DNA of 64,000 nt, taken from assembly GCA_039881045.1 (NCBI GenBank), contig JAYWVB010000023.1:310001-374000 (forward strand), given 5' to 3'. Shown here in pieces: positions 1 through 10,160 of this stretch (its first letter is position 1; each line of letters starts with the position of its first letter). Made by a program: the position numbers and the translations under genes. The DNA comes from Chaetomium olivaceum (lineage: Eukaryota > Ascomycota > Sordariomycetes > Sordariales > Chaetomiaceae). The notes below the pieces were generated by a model, which searched no databases, was not told the origin of the DNA, and saw only the letters and a program-made list of their open reading frames with translations.

Positions 1-33
1 AGAGGAGACCGCCTAGCTCCTGGTTCAATTACC

Positions 34-2367
34 ATGTCGCAAGACAATAATCTTTGGAGTGTCCGAAGACCCAGGGAGGTGCGATAACCACGACATGACT
101 AGTCCGCAAGTGTCGCGGCATGATGCTGACTGTCCGAGTAGACCCTAGGAGGACTCAACTTCAATTCGGGCATCCCACAACCCCCATCCGCAATGAAGCG
201 AACAAGCACCATCGGCAGCGCCAGCCATGGCCGCTCCATGTCCGGGTCCCGCCACTCACTCGCCGCGCGCCCGAACCAGCCCATGTTCCAGCGCTCGTCC
301 ACGGGGCCGAACCTCGCTGATATCGGCCTGTCGTCTGTCAAGCGCGCCTCCGTCGCGGGGTACAATCCCGGCACCGCAGCGTCGCTCAAGCCGTACCACA
401 CCCCCGGCCCGTCCGCCGATAACGACCGCCGTAGTAGCGTTTACCGAGCCCGTCCGTCGACAACCGCCGGGCCCATGGGTGGGCACCAGAGCTTCTTCCA
501 GCAAGCACCCCAAGCCGCTGGCGTACCACGAGATCCCCGCCCGCTGAAAGATAGGTCGTATCAGAATCGGCTTGGACAGGAGCTGCTGGAGTATCTGGCC
601 CAACACAACTTTGAGATGGAGATGAGTCACAAACTGTCGGACAACTTCATCAAGTCGCCGACACAGAAGGACTTCAACTACATGTTCCAATGGCTGTACC
701 ACCGCATCGACCCAAGTTACCGCTTCCAGAAGAACATTGACCAGGAGGTACCACCGCTCCTCAAACAGCTCCGGTACCCCTACGAGAGGAGCATCACCAA
801 GAGCCAGATCGCTGCGGTGGGAGGACAAAACTGGAGCACATTCCTGGGGTTGCTGCACTGGATGATGCAGCTGGCCCAGATGTTGGACCGGTATTCGGTC
901 CACCAATACGACGAGGCTTGCATCGAGGCGGGGGTCGACGTTGCGGGTGATAACATCATCTTTGATTTTTTGACGAACGCGTACCAGGATTGGCTCAATA
1001 TGGACGACGAGGCTGGTGACGAGGACGTTGAGAAGGCTCTGATCCCGCATGTGCAGGGGATGGCGAGGGCGTTTGAGCGGTCCAATGCAAAGTACATCCA
1101 AGAGATGGAGATGCTTGAGGGCGAGCACAACCGGCTGCGCAAGGAGATCGAGGAGCTTGAGAAATCCACACCGGACCCAGCCGTGCTCGACAACCATTTT
1201 AAGATCATGGAAGAGGACAAGGCCAAGTTCGAGGAGTACAACACCCTGGCTATGCAGCGGTCAGAAAAATACGAGGGCCGCATCCAGGTGCTGCAGGAAG
1301 AACTCGAAAAATTGCAGGGCGAATTGAAAGAGGCAGAGGACGAACGACGACGGCTGAAGGATGCCGTAGACGACCAAGGAATCAGCATGCAGGATATCGA
1401 CCGCATGACTGCCGAACGGGAGCGTCTACAAAAGAGCATTGAGTCGGGGGACAGCGGTTAGAGGACGTCAAGCGGAAGGTAGCAGAGCGGGAGATGGAGG
1501 CCAGCCAACGGCTAGACGAGCTGGAGCGTATGGTGGACCGCTACAACACGGTCGCGTACCAGATCGGCCTGATACCCTCCACAGCCGTTAACGCCAAGGG
1601 CAGGGACTACGAGCTACAAGTCACAGTCAACGAAGGGCCCAACTTCACCTCGTCCCAACTCCAGGGCTCGTACGGCGCTGGCGACAGCGACCGCCTCCTC
1701 GCAGACCCAGTCACGGGCTACCAGCCGGCGCACGTGCTCAACCTGGACCTCCGGGGGCAGGTTAAGAACAGCTTCCTGGGGCTCCGCAAGGAGGTGTCGG
1801 AGCGGCGGAAAGCGGCGCTCGACGCCATGATGGAGGACCACGACCTGCTGGACCGCGCCAAGGAGGCCATCGAGGACAAACGCAACGAGGTCGAGGCCCT
1901 CGAGCACCGCGTGCGCGCCGCCGAGGAGGAGTACGAGAAGACCAAGGAGGTCACCACAGCCCAGAAGCTCGCGTCCGATGCCCAGATCGAGAAGATGGAG
2001 AAGGAGCTCGCCAAGATGCGCGCGCAGTTGTCCGAGTCGGTCCAGCTGATGGAGCAGCGCGAGATGAATACTAATATTGAGTAAGTCAACAGCCAGCACC
2101 CATGCATTTCCTTTCATCCCTTCTATTTCCTCAGGACTTCGTAATTAACGTATCACCTTTTCCAGGTACGAACAATTGACCCTCCGGGCGAACGCCCTGC
2201 GCGAGGAGCTGCACACGGAGACAATGCGCATGCTCAACGACGTCATCAAGTTCAAAATGCATGTCCAGAAAGGCTTGGAGGAGTACGAGACGTTTGTGGC
2301 CGACGAGCTGGAGAAGGAGCTCGGCAACGACGAGATGAGAGATGATACCCAGGGCATTGATATGTAA
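34..2367 (+). CDS. NDC80: Kinetochore protein Ndc80 (HEC1), 3 exons, one frameshift
   Basis: Outer-kinetochore microtubule-binding subunit of the NDC80 complex. Exons are 34-78, 142-2080 and 2166-2367. The first intron (79-141, GTGCGA...TAG, branch-like GCTGAC) joins MSQDNNLWSVRRPRE to TLGGLNFNSG, giving the usual fungal Ndc80 N-terminus; an ATG at 193 would lose it. The calponin-homology head is at about residues 120-260 (RLGQELLEYL...FNYMFQWLYHRIDPSY) and long coiled coils follow to the C-terminus. The second intron is 2081-2165 (GTAAGT...CAG). The frame breaks at the five-G run 1446-1450: as written it stops at 1459-1461, but one extra G restores RLEDVKRKVAEREMEASQRL and the rest of the protein. 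Restored length is about 728 aa, normal for the family. I take the break as a base-calling error, because the coding downstream is intact. It converges with TRM8. Confidence 0.93.
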
Positions 2368-2761
2368 ACGTCTCGTTTGTTGTTCTTTTTTACTAAGTGG
2401 CTTGGCTGGTTGTTTGGATGTCATCTCTGGGAGGGAAGCAGGTAGCTTGTTTTCTTTGCATGACTGGGTCGGATCGGTCTTGGTGATGGGATATCGGCGG
2501 GCGTAGGGGGGTTCGGTGGCAGGTTAGTGTTTTGGCGGCAATGTTGAGATAACGAGACTCCTGGAAAGGTTGTTTGAAGAGTCCCACCTTGTGATGCGTG
2601 GTTGGGAATGGTGGTCACGGAATACATAGTCGGGAATATGACAATGACATGCATGGGACTATGGCCTCTCCGCAAACCCCAACGTTTTGGTATCATCTAC
2701 ATGTAACATGTAACTATCACACGCCCAACCCGATCTCCCTTCTCACCCCCCAACAACCCTC

Positions 2762-3773
2762 TCACCACTCCGGATCCTCCAACCGCCTAAACAGCGCGAC
2801 ATGCTTCTGGCCCTTTGCCTCTCCACCTTCTTCCCCTCCTCCGTCTCCGTCCGCATAATCGCCACGCACGGATCCGCCTCCTGCTCCTCCTCCGCCACCC
2901 GCTCAAACGACGGATGCGCCTCAAAGTGCTGCACCATCCACTCATGCAGATCCGGCACATCCGTAATCGTATACACCACCCCGCCGGGGCGCACCACGTA
3001 CGCATACTCGGAATTCAGCGTCGCCGACACAATCCGCTGCTTATGCTTCCTTGCCTTGAAATGCGGATCGGGAAAACAGATAAACACCTTCTCCAGCTGC
3101 GCCTTCTTAAAGAAATTCGGCAGGAACTTCATCGTATTCGCGCGCAGCACGCCCACGTTGCGGTACAGCCCCGTGTCCTGGTTCTGTGTGCGCAGCGCTT
3201 TGATGCGGTCTCGACGAAGTGGGTTACCGATACCCGAATCTCGAGCCCCAGGATTAGGGCGTCGGGCATGGTGGGCGCGAGCGCGATGAGCAGGCCGCCG
3301 AAGCCGCAGCCGATGTCTGCGACGGTGACGTCTTGGGAGATTTTTGTGGGGTGGAGGAGGGGGGTGAGGGCGCCATGTTCTGGGGGTTGTCTCGGGGGCT
3401 GGCGGTGGTGATGGTGGTGTTGTTGTTGTTGTTGTTGCTGTTGTTGCTGTTGTTGCTGTTGTTGCGGTGGCTGTGGTTGTTGTTGGCTGTTCGTCGACGA
3501 CGTAGTGTGGGTAGAGGGAGGACCAGTCCATCTGGTCGGGGTGTGGGGGGCTGTGTTTCTCATTAGTTTCGAACGCGAACACCCACGCCCACACCCCCAC
3601 GAACACGAAAGTCAAACTCACTAGATCAATTGGTGGTCGGAGAAGGGGTTGGCGTGGGCTCGTTGGCGGTAGAACTTCTTCCTGGGCAGTTCCGAGATGT
3701 TATCTTTCCTCATCGCCGCCCGGTAATCCTCGCGCTTTTGCCGCTTGTCTTTCTTGATCTTGTTGGTGCCCAT
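2762..3773 (-). CDS. TRM8: tRNA (guanine-N7)-methyltransferase Trm8, 2 exons, three frameshifts
   Basis: Catalytic subunit of the Trm8-Trm82 complex, which makes m7G46 in tRNA. Exon 1 is 3622-3773 (MGTNKIKKDKRQKREDY... then FYRQRAHANPFSDHQLI). The intron is 3551-3621 (GTGAGT...ACAG). Exon 2 encodes MDWSSLYPHYVV, the SAM-binding DIGCGFGGLLIALAP, NTMKFLPNFF and the signature FICFPDPHFKARKHK. Three indels interrupt exon 2: an extra base near 3484-3486, a missing base near 3207, and a missing A/T in the run 2814-2816. Correcting the last gives the family C-terminus KHVALFRRLEDPEW with a stop at 2762-2764. Between the N-terminal motif and the methyltransferase core lies a CAA/CAG tract (about 3419-3475) encoding a Gln/His-rich stretch not typical of Trm8. 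It diverges from HOM6 across about 350 bp. Confidence 0.9.
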
Positions 3774-4121
3774 TGTGTTGGATTTACAAGGTGTGCTTAT
3801 ATGAGATTGGCTACTAATGAGTTTAGGATTCGTGTGTGGTGCTGATCGGTGTGTGATTGAGATACCGAGAGAATGAGGCGTGAAGAGTTTAAACATGAAG
3901 AAACGCAACATCCCGCGCATATCGGTCTCCACCAAAATTTTGGCTGCAGCGTGGGGCACAATGACCCCTGTTCTCAGGCTGTCAGGGGGGTGGCTGCCCC
4001 GCTATCGGCGTCATGGCAATATTTGAGCTACTTGAACAAATACCCCGCGATTGCTCCTGTCGCTCATCAAAGTTACATTCAAATACTTCGATTCTCCTTT
4101 CGAGTCCATAATAAATATACA

Positions 4122-5280
4122 ATGGCTGCAGCTTCTGCCCGGCAGGTGAACATTGCCATCATTGGTAGGTACTCCATCTAAACACCTCCCATTAACCTTC
4201 CCCGGCTAACAACAGCTCCAGGTGCTGGTGGGGTAGGGAAGTGCTTCCTGTCCCAGCTCGAGCAGCTGACGCGCGCCGCCCGAGCCCCAAGGTCGTCCTG
4301 ACCTACATCTGCACGAGCAAGAAAGCCATCTACAGCACCGACCACGTGGCCATCCCCTCAACACCGTCACCGCCACCCTCGCCTCGTCCCAGCAAGCCCC
4401 GCTCGCCCTACCCAAGCTCATCGACTTCCTCGGCACATCCGGCTCCAAGACGGTCCTCGTCGACAACACCAGCTCGCAGGATGTCGCCGACGCGTACCCG
4501 CTCTTCCTCAGCCAGGGCATCAGCATCGTGACGCCCAACAAGAAGGCCTTCTCGGGCTCCTACAAGCTGTGGCAGGACATCTTCAGCGCGGCCGAGCAGT
4601 CGGGCGCCAAGGTGTACCACGAGTCGTCGGTTGGCGCGGGCCTGCCCATCATCTCGACGCTCAAGGACCTGGTGGACACGGGCGACGAGGTGACCAAGGT
4701 CGAGGGCGTCTTCAGCGGCACCATGTCCTTCCTCTTCAACTCGTTCGCCCCGACCTCGGGTTCCGGCGGGCAGTGGTCGGCCGAGGTGAAGAAGGCCAAG
4801 GAGCTGGGCTACACCGAGCCTGACCCGCGGGATGACCTGAACGGGTTGGATGTTGCGCGGAAGCTGACCATTCTCGCGCGGTTGGCGGGTTTGCCGGTTG
4901 AGTCCCCGGCTGCCTTCCCCGTGCAGAGCCTGATTCCCAAGGAACTCGAGTCCGTGGCCAGCGGGGACGAGTTTCTCGAGAAGCTACCGGCCTTTGATGC
5001 GCAGATGGAGGAGACCAAGGCGGCGGCGGAGAAGGAGGGCAAAGTGGTGCGTTTCGTTGGCAGCATCGACGTGGCCACGAAGCAGGTCAAGGTCGGGCTC
5101 GAGAAGTTCGATCTGTCACACCCCATTGCGGCGCTGAAGGGCAGCGATAACATCATTAGCTTCTACACTAAGCGGTATGGAAGCAACCCGCTAATCATCC
5201 AGGGCGCTGGTGCCGGCGGTGATGTGACGGCGATGGGCGTGACGAGCGACCTCCTGAAGGTGCTTTCCCAGATTGCTTAG
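4122..5280 (+). CDS. HOM6: Homoserine dehydrogenase, 2 exons, two frameshifts
   Basis: NAD(P)-dependent conversion of aspartate semialdehyde to homoserine in the threonine/methionine pathway, cytosolic. Exon 1 (4122-4164) encodes MAAASARQVNIAIIG. The intron is 4165-4221 (GTAGGT...CCAG). Exon 2 opens with the nucleotide-binding loop GAGGVGKCFLSQLEQL. Later it carries VTPNKKAFSGSYKLW, SSVGAGLPIISTLKDL, GVFSGTMSFLFN and the C-terminal GAGAGGDVTAMGV. Two single-base losses in C runs (4285-4288 and 4354-4357) push a 70-aa stretch out of frame. Adding one C at each gives APKVVLTYICTSKKAIYSTD and PLNTVTATLASSQQAPLALP in order. Corrected length is about 367 aa, as in yeast Hom6. No other damage is visible, so the gene is probably intact in the organism. 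Confidence 0.93.
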
Positions 5281-5400
5281 CCGCGTCAGCCCTTCCCTAG
5301 GCACATAGCCAAGAGATACTACCTAGGTCCCAAGAATTCCCCTTGATTCGAACGTGCCCCCATTTAATATCATACTATGTCAGTGTGCGATGGTACTGAA

Positions 5401-5798
5401 TTATCCTTCCGGCCCGGTAAGGTCCATTCTCGGCCTCGGTCGATCACCTAACGGACCGGCTCGGGCAACGCCGTCTATCGGTGACATCGGGGGTTCAGCG
5501 GGTACGATCTCAATGCGAGGTGCAGATCTGGCACGCCAGTTGGCGATTGCGAGCCTCCAAAACCAAAGGATCAGGTCGTAGATCACTAGTGCAACGATCG
5601 GTATAATCGGCGTAAGGGCGAGTATGATCTGACCAAGAGCCCAGTCAGTGACGGCGATGGCGAGAATGACAGTGGAATGAATGAACTTACAAAGAGGCTG
5701 GATATGGTGCTAATGATGTACCGGTATTCCTGTGGGACGATGCTCAATTCGCTGAGCCAGACATACCAGCTGGTGGGTGCTGAAGCGTAGTCGGTCAT
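5401..5798 (-). CDS. Small predicted membrane protein, 2 exons
   Basis: I do not recognise the family. Exon 1 (5691-5798) begins MTDYASAPTSWYVWLSELS and encodes 36 residues. The intron is 5629-5690 (62 nt, GTAAGT donor, ACTGAC branch-like site, GTCAG acceptor) in phase 0. Exon 2 (5401-5628) starts with a strongly hydrophobic segment, IILALTPIIPIVALVIYDLI, then LWFWRLAIANWRAR and a polar proline-rich tail ending LTGPEG. Total 111 aa with one membrane span (about residues 37-59) and positive residues just after it. Clean splice signals, preserved frame and a coherent topology make it more likely real than chance, but there is no homology evidence. It lies in the 1.3 kb between HOM6 and the DUF4078 gene. 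Confidence 0.5.
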
Positions 5799-5801
5799 CG
5801 T

Positions 5802-6596
5802 GGCTATCGTGTTTTAACTGAGGAGAAGCGTGACGGTGTAAAGTTCTGGGAACAGCCGACGAAGCGTCCAGCGTCGTCAATAGCCAGCAGTGTCGAAGAT
5901 GCTAATTATGGGGTATTCCAAGCGACGGGACCGGTACAAGCAGCGAACGTGGCCGCGTGGCCGAGGGGCGCAATCTGAAGTCGAGGATCAAGCTCGATAG
6001 CTTAGCTGGCTGTTGGTCCAGAATGACGTTGCATATTCTCCGAGAAAGTGATGGGTTTCCATCAAGGGCGAGTTATTTTAGGTGGATGTTTGGGCCAGGG
6101 AGAATGGAAACGCTAGAGGTGCGAGTTGGAGGAGGTGAAGTTGTCTGCGATAAGCCGGCAGAACCAAGGGATAACGAGGCCCGGTCTGGGAAGCCGTTGT
6201 CGCGGTGCTCGCTAACCCGACCAGCCAGACGGGAGCTCGTCGAATCACGCCGGCACCTGCCCCTTGGCACAGGCGCATGGTGAGCAGGGATGCTCGGATG
6301 CTCCTTCTAGCCCCACCTGCGGGTCTGGGCTTCCCCACAAAAGCGGCCAGGGAGCAACGGCCGCAGGGTTGCATTTGGATGCAATTGGAGATCAGACATC
6401 GGACATCAACTCCAAGCTCTGAGGCGCAGAACACTCAAAAGGCACGACACCACATAACTAGAAGTGACAGATGGGTGTTTAAGACAACACAAAACAGAAA
6501 TTAACCCCGAAAACAGCTTCTCGACGACAAACAACACTCCCACCAGCCCAACTCCGAACTTCTCCGACGCCGGCATTACCCATCACATTCGATACG
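5802..6596. other. Intergenic, no gene seen
   Basis: About 0.8 kb upstream of both the small membrane-protein gene (-) and the DUF4078 gene (+). The open frames in it are short and overlap on both strands without coding character. It presumably holds the two divergent promoters; I see no clear motif. Confidence 0.5.
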
Positions 6597-7616
6597 ATGC
6601 CGCAAGATCCACATCTGTACGGCCAGCCGCCGCCCAAGAAACAAAAGAAAGAGATAGCTCTCTCGGGGTCTCTAGCGTTTAGCTCGCAGCTAAGCTCGTT
6701 TCTTGCCGAGCCATCAGCCAAATCAAGCACGAGTTCCTCCGCTGCGCCCACCACTGGCCGAACACGCCCATCGAAGCTGAAGAAAGACGGCCTCTCCGAT
6801 ACCAAAGTGAAGCGCAAAGACAGCAAGGCCAATTCCGAAACAAAAGGCAATAATAAACTCTCCCTCAAATCCCCCCTCGGAACAGAAGACAGCAAAGCCG
6901 AGCGGGAATTCGCCCGCCGCAAGATGGAGTCCAAAGCCCGCCTCTACGCCGCCATGCAACGAGGGGATTACATCGGGCGCGAAGTCGGCCTGGTCGACTT
7001 CGACCGCAAATGGGCCGAGTCCCGATCCAAGACCAACGACCCCGCCGCTTCCTCCTCCGACTCGGAACCCTCCGACTCCGAACAACCCAGCAACACCGAC
7101 ACGGCCCTGCACGAATACACCGACGAGTTCGGGCGCATCCGCCACCTCACCCGCGCCCAGATCCTCCGCCTCCAGCGCGGCGCCGCCTCCGCCACCGAGC
7201 TCGAGAACATGTCGGCCCGGCCCAAGGCCCCCTCCACGCTCATCTACGGCGACGCCGTGCAGACCGAGGCCTTCACAGCCCACGACGGCGGCGAGGCCAT
7301 GGAGGCGCTGGCGCGAAAGCGCGACCGCAGCCCCACGCCGCCCGAGGCGACGCACTACCAGGCGGACTGGGAGATCCGGACGAAAGGGGTGGGGTTTTAT
7401 AAGTTTAGTAAGGAGGAAGGGAAGAGGCAGGAAGAGATGAAGGCGCTGGAAGAGGAGAGGGCGCGGACGGAAGGGTTGAGGAGGGATAGGGAGGAGAAGG
7501 TGGAGAGGAGGAAGAGGGAGATTGAGGAGAGGCGGAAGGAGGTGCTGGAGAGGAGGACGAGGAAGATGGCGGATAATTTTTTGGAGGGGCTGGAGAAGGA
7601 TTTGGTCAGGGGGTGA
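6597..7616 (+). CDS. CCDC174-like (DUF4078) nuclear protein
   Basis: Single-exon 339-aa protein. The N-terminus has a basic KKQKKE patch and a Ser/Ala-rich low-complexity part. The conserved core is REFARRKMESKARLYAAMQR then GDYIGREVGLVDFDRKW. HEYTDEFGRIRHLTRAQILR matches the DUF4078 motif of CCDC174-type proteins. The last 90 residues are a highly charged Arg/Glu helix (EEERARTEGLRRDREEKVER and on). In animals CCDC174 associates with RNA processing and the exon-junction complex; that role is inferred here from family membership only. No frameshift. The ATG at 6597 is kept because upstream sequence in this frame shows no conserved residues. Confidence 0.75.
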   Translation: MPQDPHLYGQPPPKKQKKEIALSGSLAFSSQLSSFLAEPSAKSSTSSSAAPTTGRTRPSKLKKDGLSDTKVKRKDSKANSETKGNNKLSLKSPLGTEDSKAEREFARRKMESKARLYAAMQRGDYIGREVGLVDFDRKWAESRSKTNDPAASSSDSEPSDSEQPSNTDTALHEYTDEFGRIRHLTRAQILRLQRGAASATELENMSARPKAPSTLIYGDAVQTEAFTAHDGGEAMEALARKRDRSPTPPEATHYQADWEIRTKGVGFYKFSKEEGKRQEEMKALEEERARTEGLRRDREEKVERRKREIEERRKEVLERRTRKMADNFLEGLEKDLVRG

Positions 7617-7800
7617 TGCTGGGTAGGTAGTAGGGGTGGGCTATGGAGTACAACATTTTTAGATGTTACGAGGCGGTTTTTCGGGGTTAGCTTCTTACAG
7701 GTATACAAATTTAGGTTCATTTCTAATAGAACTAATATTTACGATTATCTAGGAAGTTTATATCATAAATCATTATAAATATACAAATCAGCTTGAAGTA

Positions 7801-7847
7801 ACGTACTTGCATAACGAAGCGCCCACCATAACGAAGCGCCCACTTTT
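7801..7847 (+). repeat. Left terminal inverted repeat of the pogo-like element
   Basis: 47 bp, starting ACGTACTTGC. Inside it a 17-bp word beginning ATAACGAAGCGCCCAC occurs twice head-to-tail, which suggests paired transposase binding sites. It is identical to the inverted copy at 9615-9661. Confidence 0.95.
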
Positions 7848-7898
7848 TTACACCTAACAACCTTCCAACTCTATCCTCACTTTTCTCCACACAACAAA

Positions 7899-9554
7899 AT
7901 GGAATCTCTTCCAAAAGAAACTCGTATGATCCTTGCGCTTGAAGCTCTCAAGAAAGACCCTAAACTTTCTGTCCGAAAAGCTTCTGCGATCTACGAGGTC
8001 TCACGAAGCTCGCTCCGCGACCGACGCGCCGGAAAGCAACCACGACGCGAAATACCAGCCAACCTTCGAAAACTGACTGACTTTGAAGAGCAAGTCCTTC
8101 TTGAGAGAGTACTCGACCTTGATGCGCGAGGATTTCAGCCCCAGCTCTCGGACCTTCGAGAAATGGCCGATCGCCTTCGGGCCGCACGCGGCGCGTCGGG
8201 CGTCGGACCCCGATGGGCAAACGGTTTCGTAAAGCGACATTCCAAGGTTACGACGCGTTTCCGACGCCGAATCGATTACAAGAGAGCCCAATGCGAAGAT
8301 CCCGACGTAGTAAACGCGTGGTTTCGGCTCGTACGCAACGTAATCGATAAATACGCGATCCAAGAGGGGGACATCTACAACTTCGACGAGACTGGGTTCC
8401 AGATGGGCATACTTTCGAGTGCAAAGGTCGTGACGAGCTCCGAGCGACGTGGACGGCCTCGCACAAAGCAGCCTGGCAATCGAGAGTGGGTTACGGTGAT
8501 CCAAGCTGTGTGTGCGGATGGCTGGGTCGTGCCGCCGTACTTTGTCGTCAAGGGGAAAAACCACCTCCTCCCTTGGTACCAGGACAGCCGGTTCCAGCCC
8601 GAATGGAGAGTCCATACAAGCGAGAATGGCTGGACAACAAATGAGATTGGCCTCGATTGGCTAAAACATTTCGACGAGGCTACCAAACGCCGTACGAGAG
8701 GGGTACATCGACTGCTCATCCTTGACGGCCACGAAAGCCACCACTCGGTCGACTTCGAAGATTTCTGCAAGGCCAACAACATTGTTACACTTTGCATGCC
8801 TCCCCATTCTTCCCACTTTCTCCAGCCTCTTGATGTTGGGTGTTTTAGTCCGCTCAAGGCCTCGTACGGCAAGCGGATTGAGCAGATGATGCGGATGCAG
8901 ATCACCCACATTACGAAGGAGGACTTCTTCGACGCGTTTGTCGAGGCATTTCACGCTTCAATCACAGCGAACAACATACGAGCGGGCTTTAGAGCAACTG
9001 GCCTTGTTCCTTTTGACCCTGAATTGGTAGTTTCTTGCCTCGACCCTAAGCCACTTACCCCATCTCCTCCAAACTCGCGTCCCGGAACAGCCTCGACTTG
9101 GGCCCTGAAGACCCCATCCAATGCGTACGACGCGACCAAGAGCTCCATCACTCTCAAGCGGAAGATCGAGAACCATCAAGGTAGCTCTCCGACTCACATT
9201 TTCGACATCATCGACTTGCAGGCCAAGAGCATCTCAAAATTGGCACATGAAATGGTGTTACTCCGAGCTGAGGCCCAGGAACTTCGTACAGCAAATGAGC
9301 GACTAAGCAAGCGCCGTAGGACAAAGAAAACGCGTCTGCAGGAAGGAGGATCACTTAGTTTACAAGAGGCAAAGGGTTTGATGGCTGACCGGGGACTTGG
9401 TGATAAGGACTGCGAGGAAACGTCAGGGAGTAGTGGTTGTATAACAGTGGGTGGGCCACGCATTCGGCTCTGCAGCAACTGCAAGAAGCCCGGCCACAAT
9501 GCGCGGACATGTCAAGTAGTTTGCGAGATGTCTGAAGACAGTGACTCCGAGTAG
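7899..9554 (+). CDS. Pogo/Fot1-type DDE transposase with C-terminal zinc knuckle
   Basis: 551 aa, no intron. The N-terminal Psq/CENP-B-like helix-turn-helix region (residues 1-60, ALKKDPKLSVRKASAIYEVS) is followed by a second DNA-binding part (FEEQVLLERVLDLDARGF). The DDE catalytic domain shows NFDETGFQMG (first Asp), LILDGHESHHSVDF (second Asp) and LQPLDVGCFSPLKASYGK (third Asp). After a coiled region comes CSNCKKPGHNARTC near the end, a CX2CX4HX4C zinc knuckle. All expected catalytic residues are visible. The transposase should bind the inverted repeats of this element and cut and paste at TA. Full length and no stops, so it may be functional. Confidence 0.93.
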   Translation: MESLPKETRMILALEALKKDPKLSVRKASAIYEVSRSSLRDRRAGKQPRREIPANLRKLTDFEEQVLLERVLDLDARGFQPQLSDLREMADRLRAARGASGVGPRWANGFVKRHSKVTTRFRRRIDYKRAQCEDPDVVNAWFRLVRNVIDKYAIQEGDIYNFDETGFQMGILSSAKVVTSSERRGRPRTKQPGNREWVTVIQAVCADGWVVPPYFVVKGKNHLLPWYQDSRFQPEWRVHTSENGWTTNEIGLDWLKHFDEATKRRTRGVHRLLILDGHESHHSVDFEDFCKANNIVTLCMPPHSSHFLQPLDVGCFSPLKASYGKRIEQMMRMQITHITKEDFFDAFVEAFHASITANNIRAGFRATGLVPFDPELVVSCLDPKPLTPSPPNSRPGTASTWALKTPSNAYDATKSSITLKRKIENHQGSSPTHIFDIIDLQAKSISKLAHEMVLLRAEAQELRTANERLSKRRRTKKTRLQEGGSLSLQEAKGLMADRGLGDKDCEETSGSSGCITVGGPRIRLCSNCKKPGHNARTCQVVCEMSEDSDSE

Positions 9555-9614
9555 TTTTAATTGATTTGAGTTGTTGTGGCTGAATTGACTTACACAAAGT
9601 GGTTGAGGTCCGGG

Positions 9615-9661
9615 AAAAGTGGGCGCTTCGTTATGGTGGGCGCTTCGTTATGCAAGTACGT
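9615..9661 (-). repeat. Right terminal inverted repeat of the pogo-like element
   Basis: Exact inverted copy of 7801-7847, ending at the TA duplication 9662-9663. It again contains the duplicated 17-bp internal word. Confidence 0.95.
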
Positions 9662-9689
9662 TACATAAGAAATGATAGTAATAAACGAT

Positions 9690-9925
9690 ATTTCTCTTCT
9701 CTTTCTCTTTATTTTTCTATTCTATTCCATTTCCCTTTCCTTCCTCTTTTTCTCCTCTTTTCTTCTATTTTCAACTCTTTCTTTCTATTTCTTTTCATTT
9801 TCTATCCTCTTTCCATTTTTTTCTCTTTTTTTTTTCTCTTTTCCTTTGCCGTTTTCAATCTCTGTCTTTTCCCATTACTTTCCTTTTCCCCCCTTTCCCC
9901 CCTTTCCCCTCTTTTCTTTCCGTAT
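9690..9925. repeat. Polypyrimidine low-complexity tract
   Basis: About 235 bp in which the + strand is almost entirely C/T (long runs of TTTC, TTCC, CCCTTT). Open frames here are Phe/Ser/Leu runs caused by composition and are not genes. It lies just outside the right end of the transposon; the rest of 9664-10160 is AT-rich with no gene seen. Confidence 0.8.
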
Positions 9926-10160
9926 ATAGTCAAAATATATCGGTATACATTTTATCAAAAAGGCACCTCTCATCAAATTGGTGGAAATAGTTCGTTATTT
10001 AGTCTAATGCTAGCCTCGCTAAAACGAATGCAAAGTGAGAAACGAGACTGAAGCTAACGAGGGTCTAGACTCTCCATCTAGGTATAACAAATGCCACAAC
10101 CTTCCATCCCCCATCTTAAATCAGTTAACGCCCCCGCCCTACAAAACAGCCAGCCCACTA

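Larger units (their letters stand above)
7801..9661 (+). mobile_element. Fot1/pogo-like DNA transposon, apparently complete
   Basis: Element of 1861 bp with perfect 47-bp terminal inverted repeats (7801-7847 and 9615-9661) flanked by TA on both sides (7799-7800, 9662-9663), the target duplication expected for Tc1/mariner-pogo elements. It contains one uninterrupted transposase gene (7899-9554). Identical ends and an open frame indicate a young copy, possibly still active. There is no excess of C-to-T changes of the kind that repeat-induced point mutation leaves, although many Sordariomycetes have RIP. The element sits between the DUF4078 gene and a low-complexity gene and interrupts no recognisable gene. 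Confidence 0.93.

Noticed and set aside
193..195. ATG at 193 as the NDC80 start
   Set aside because: An upstream exon at 34-78 spliced to 142 gives MSQDNNLWSVRRPRETLGG, the expected N-terminus.
9672..10051. 85- to 150-aa open frames in the pyrimidine tract
   Set aside because: Phe/Ser/Leu runs produced by a C/T-only strand; no start context, domain or codon pattern.
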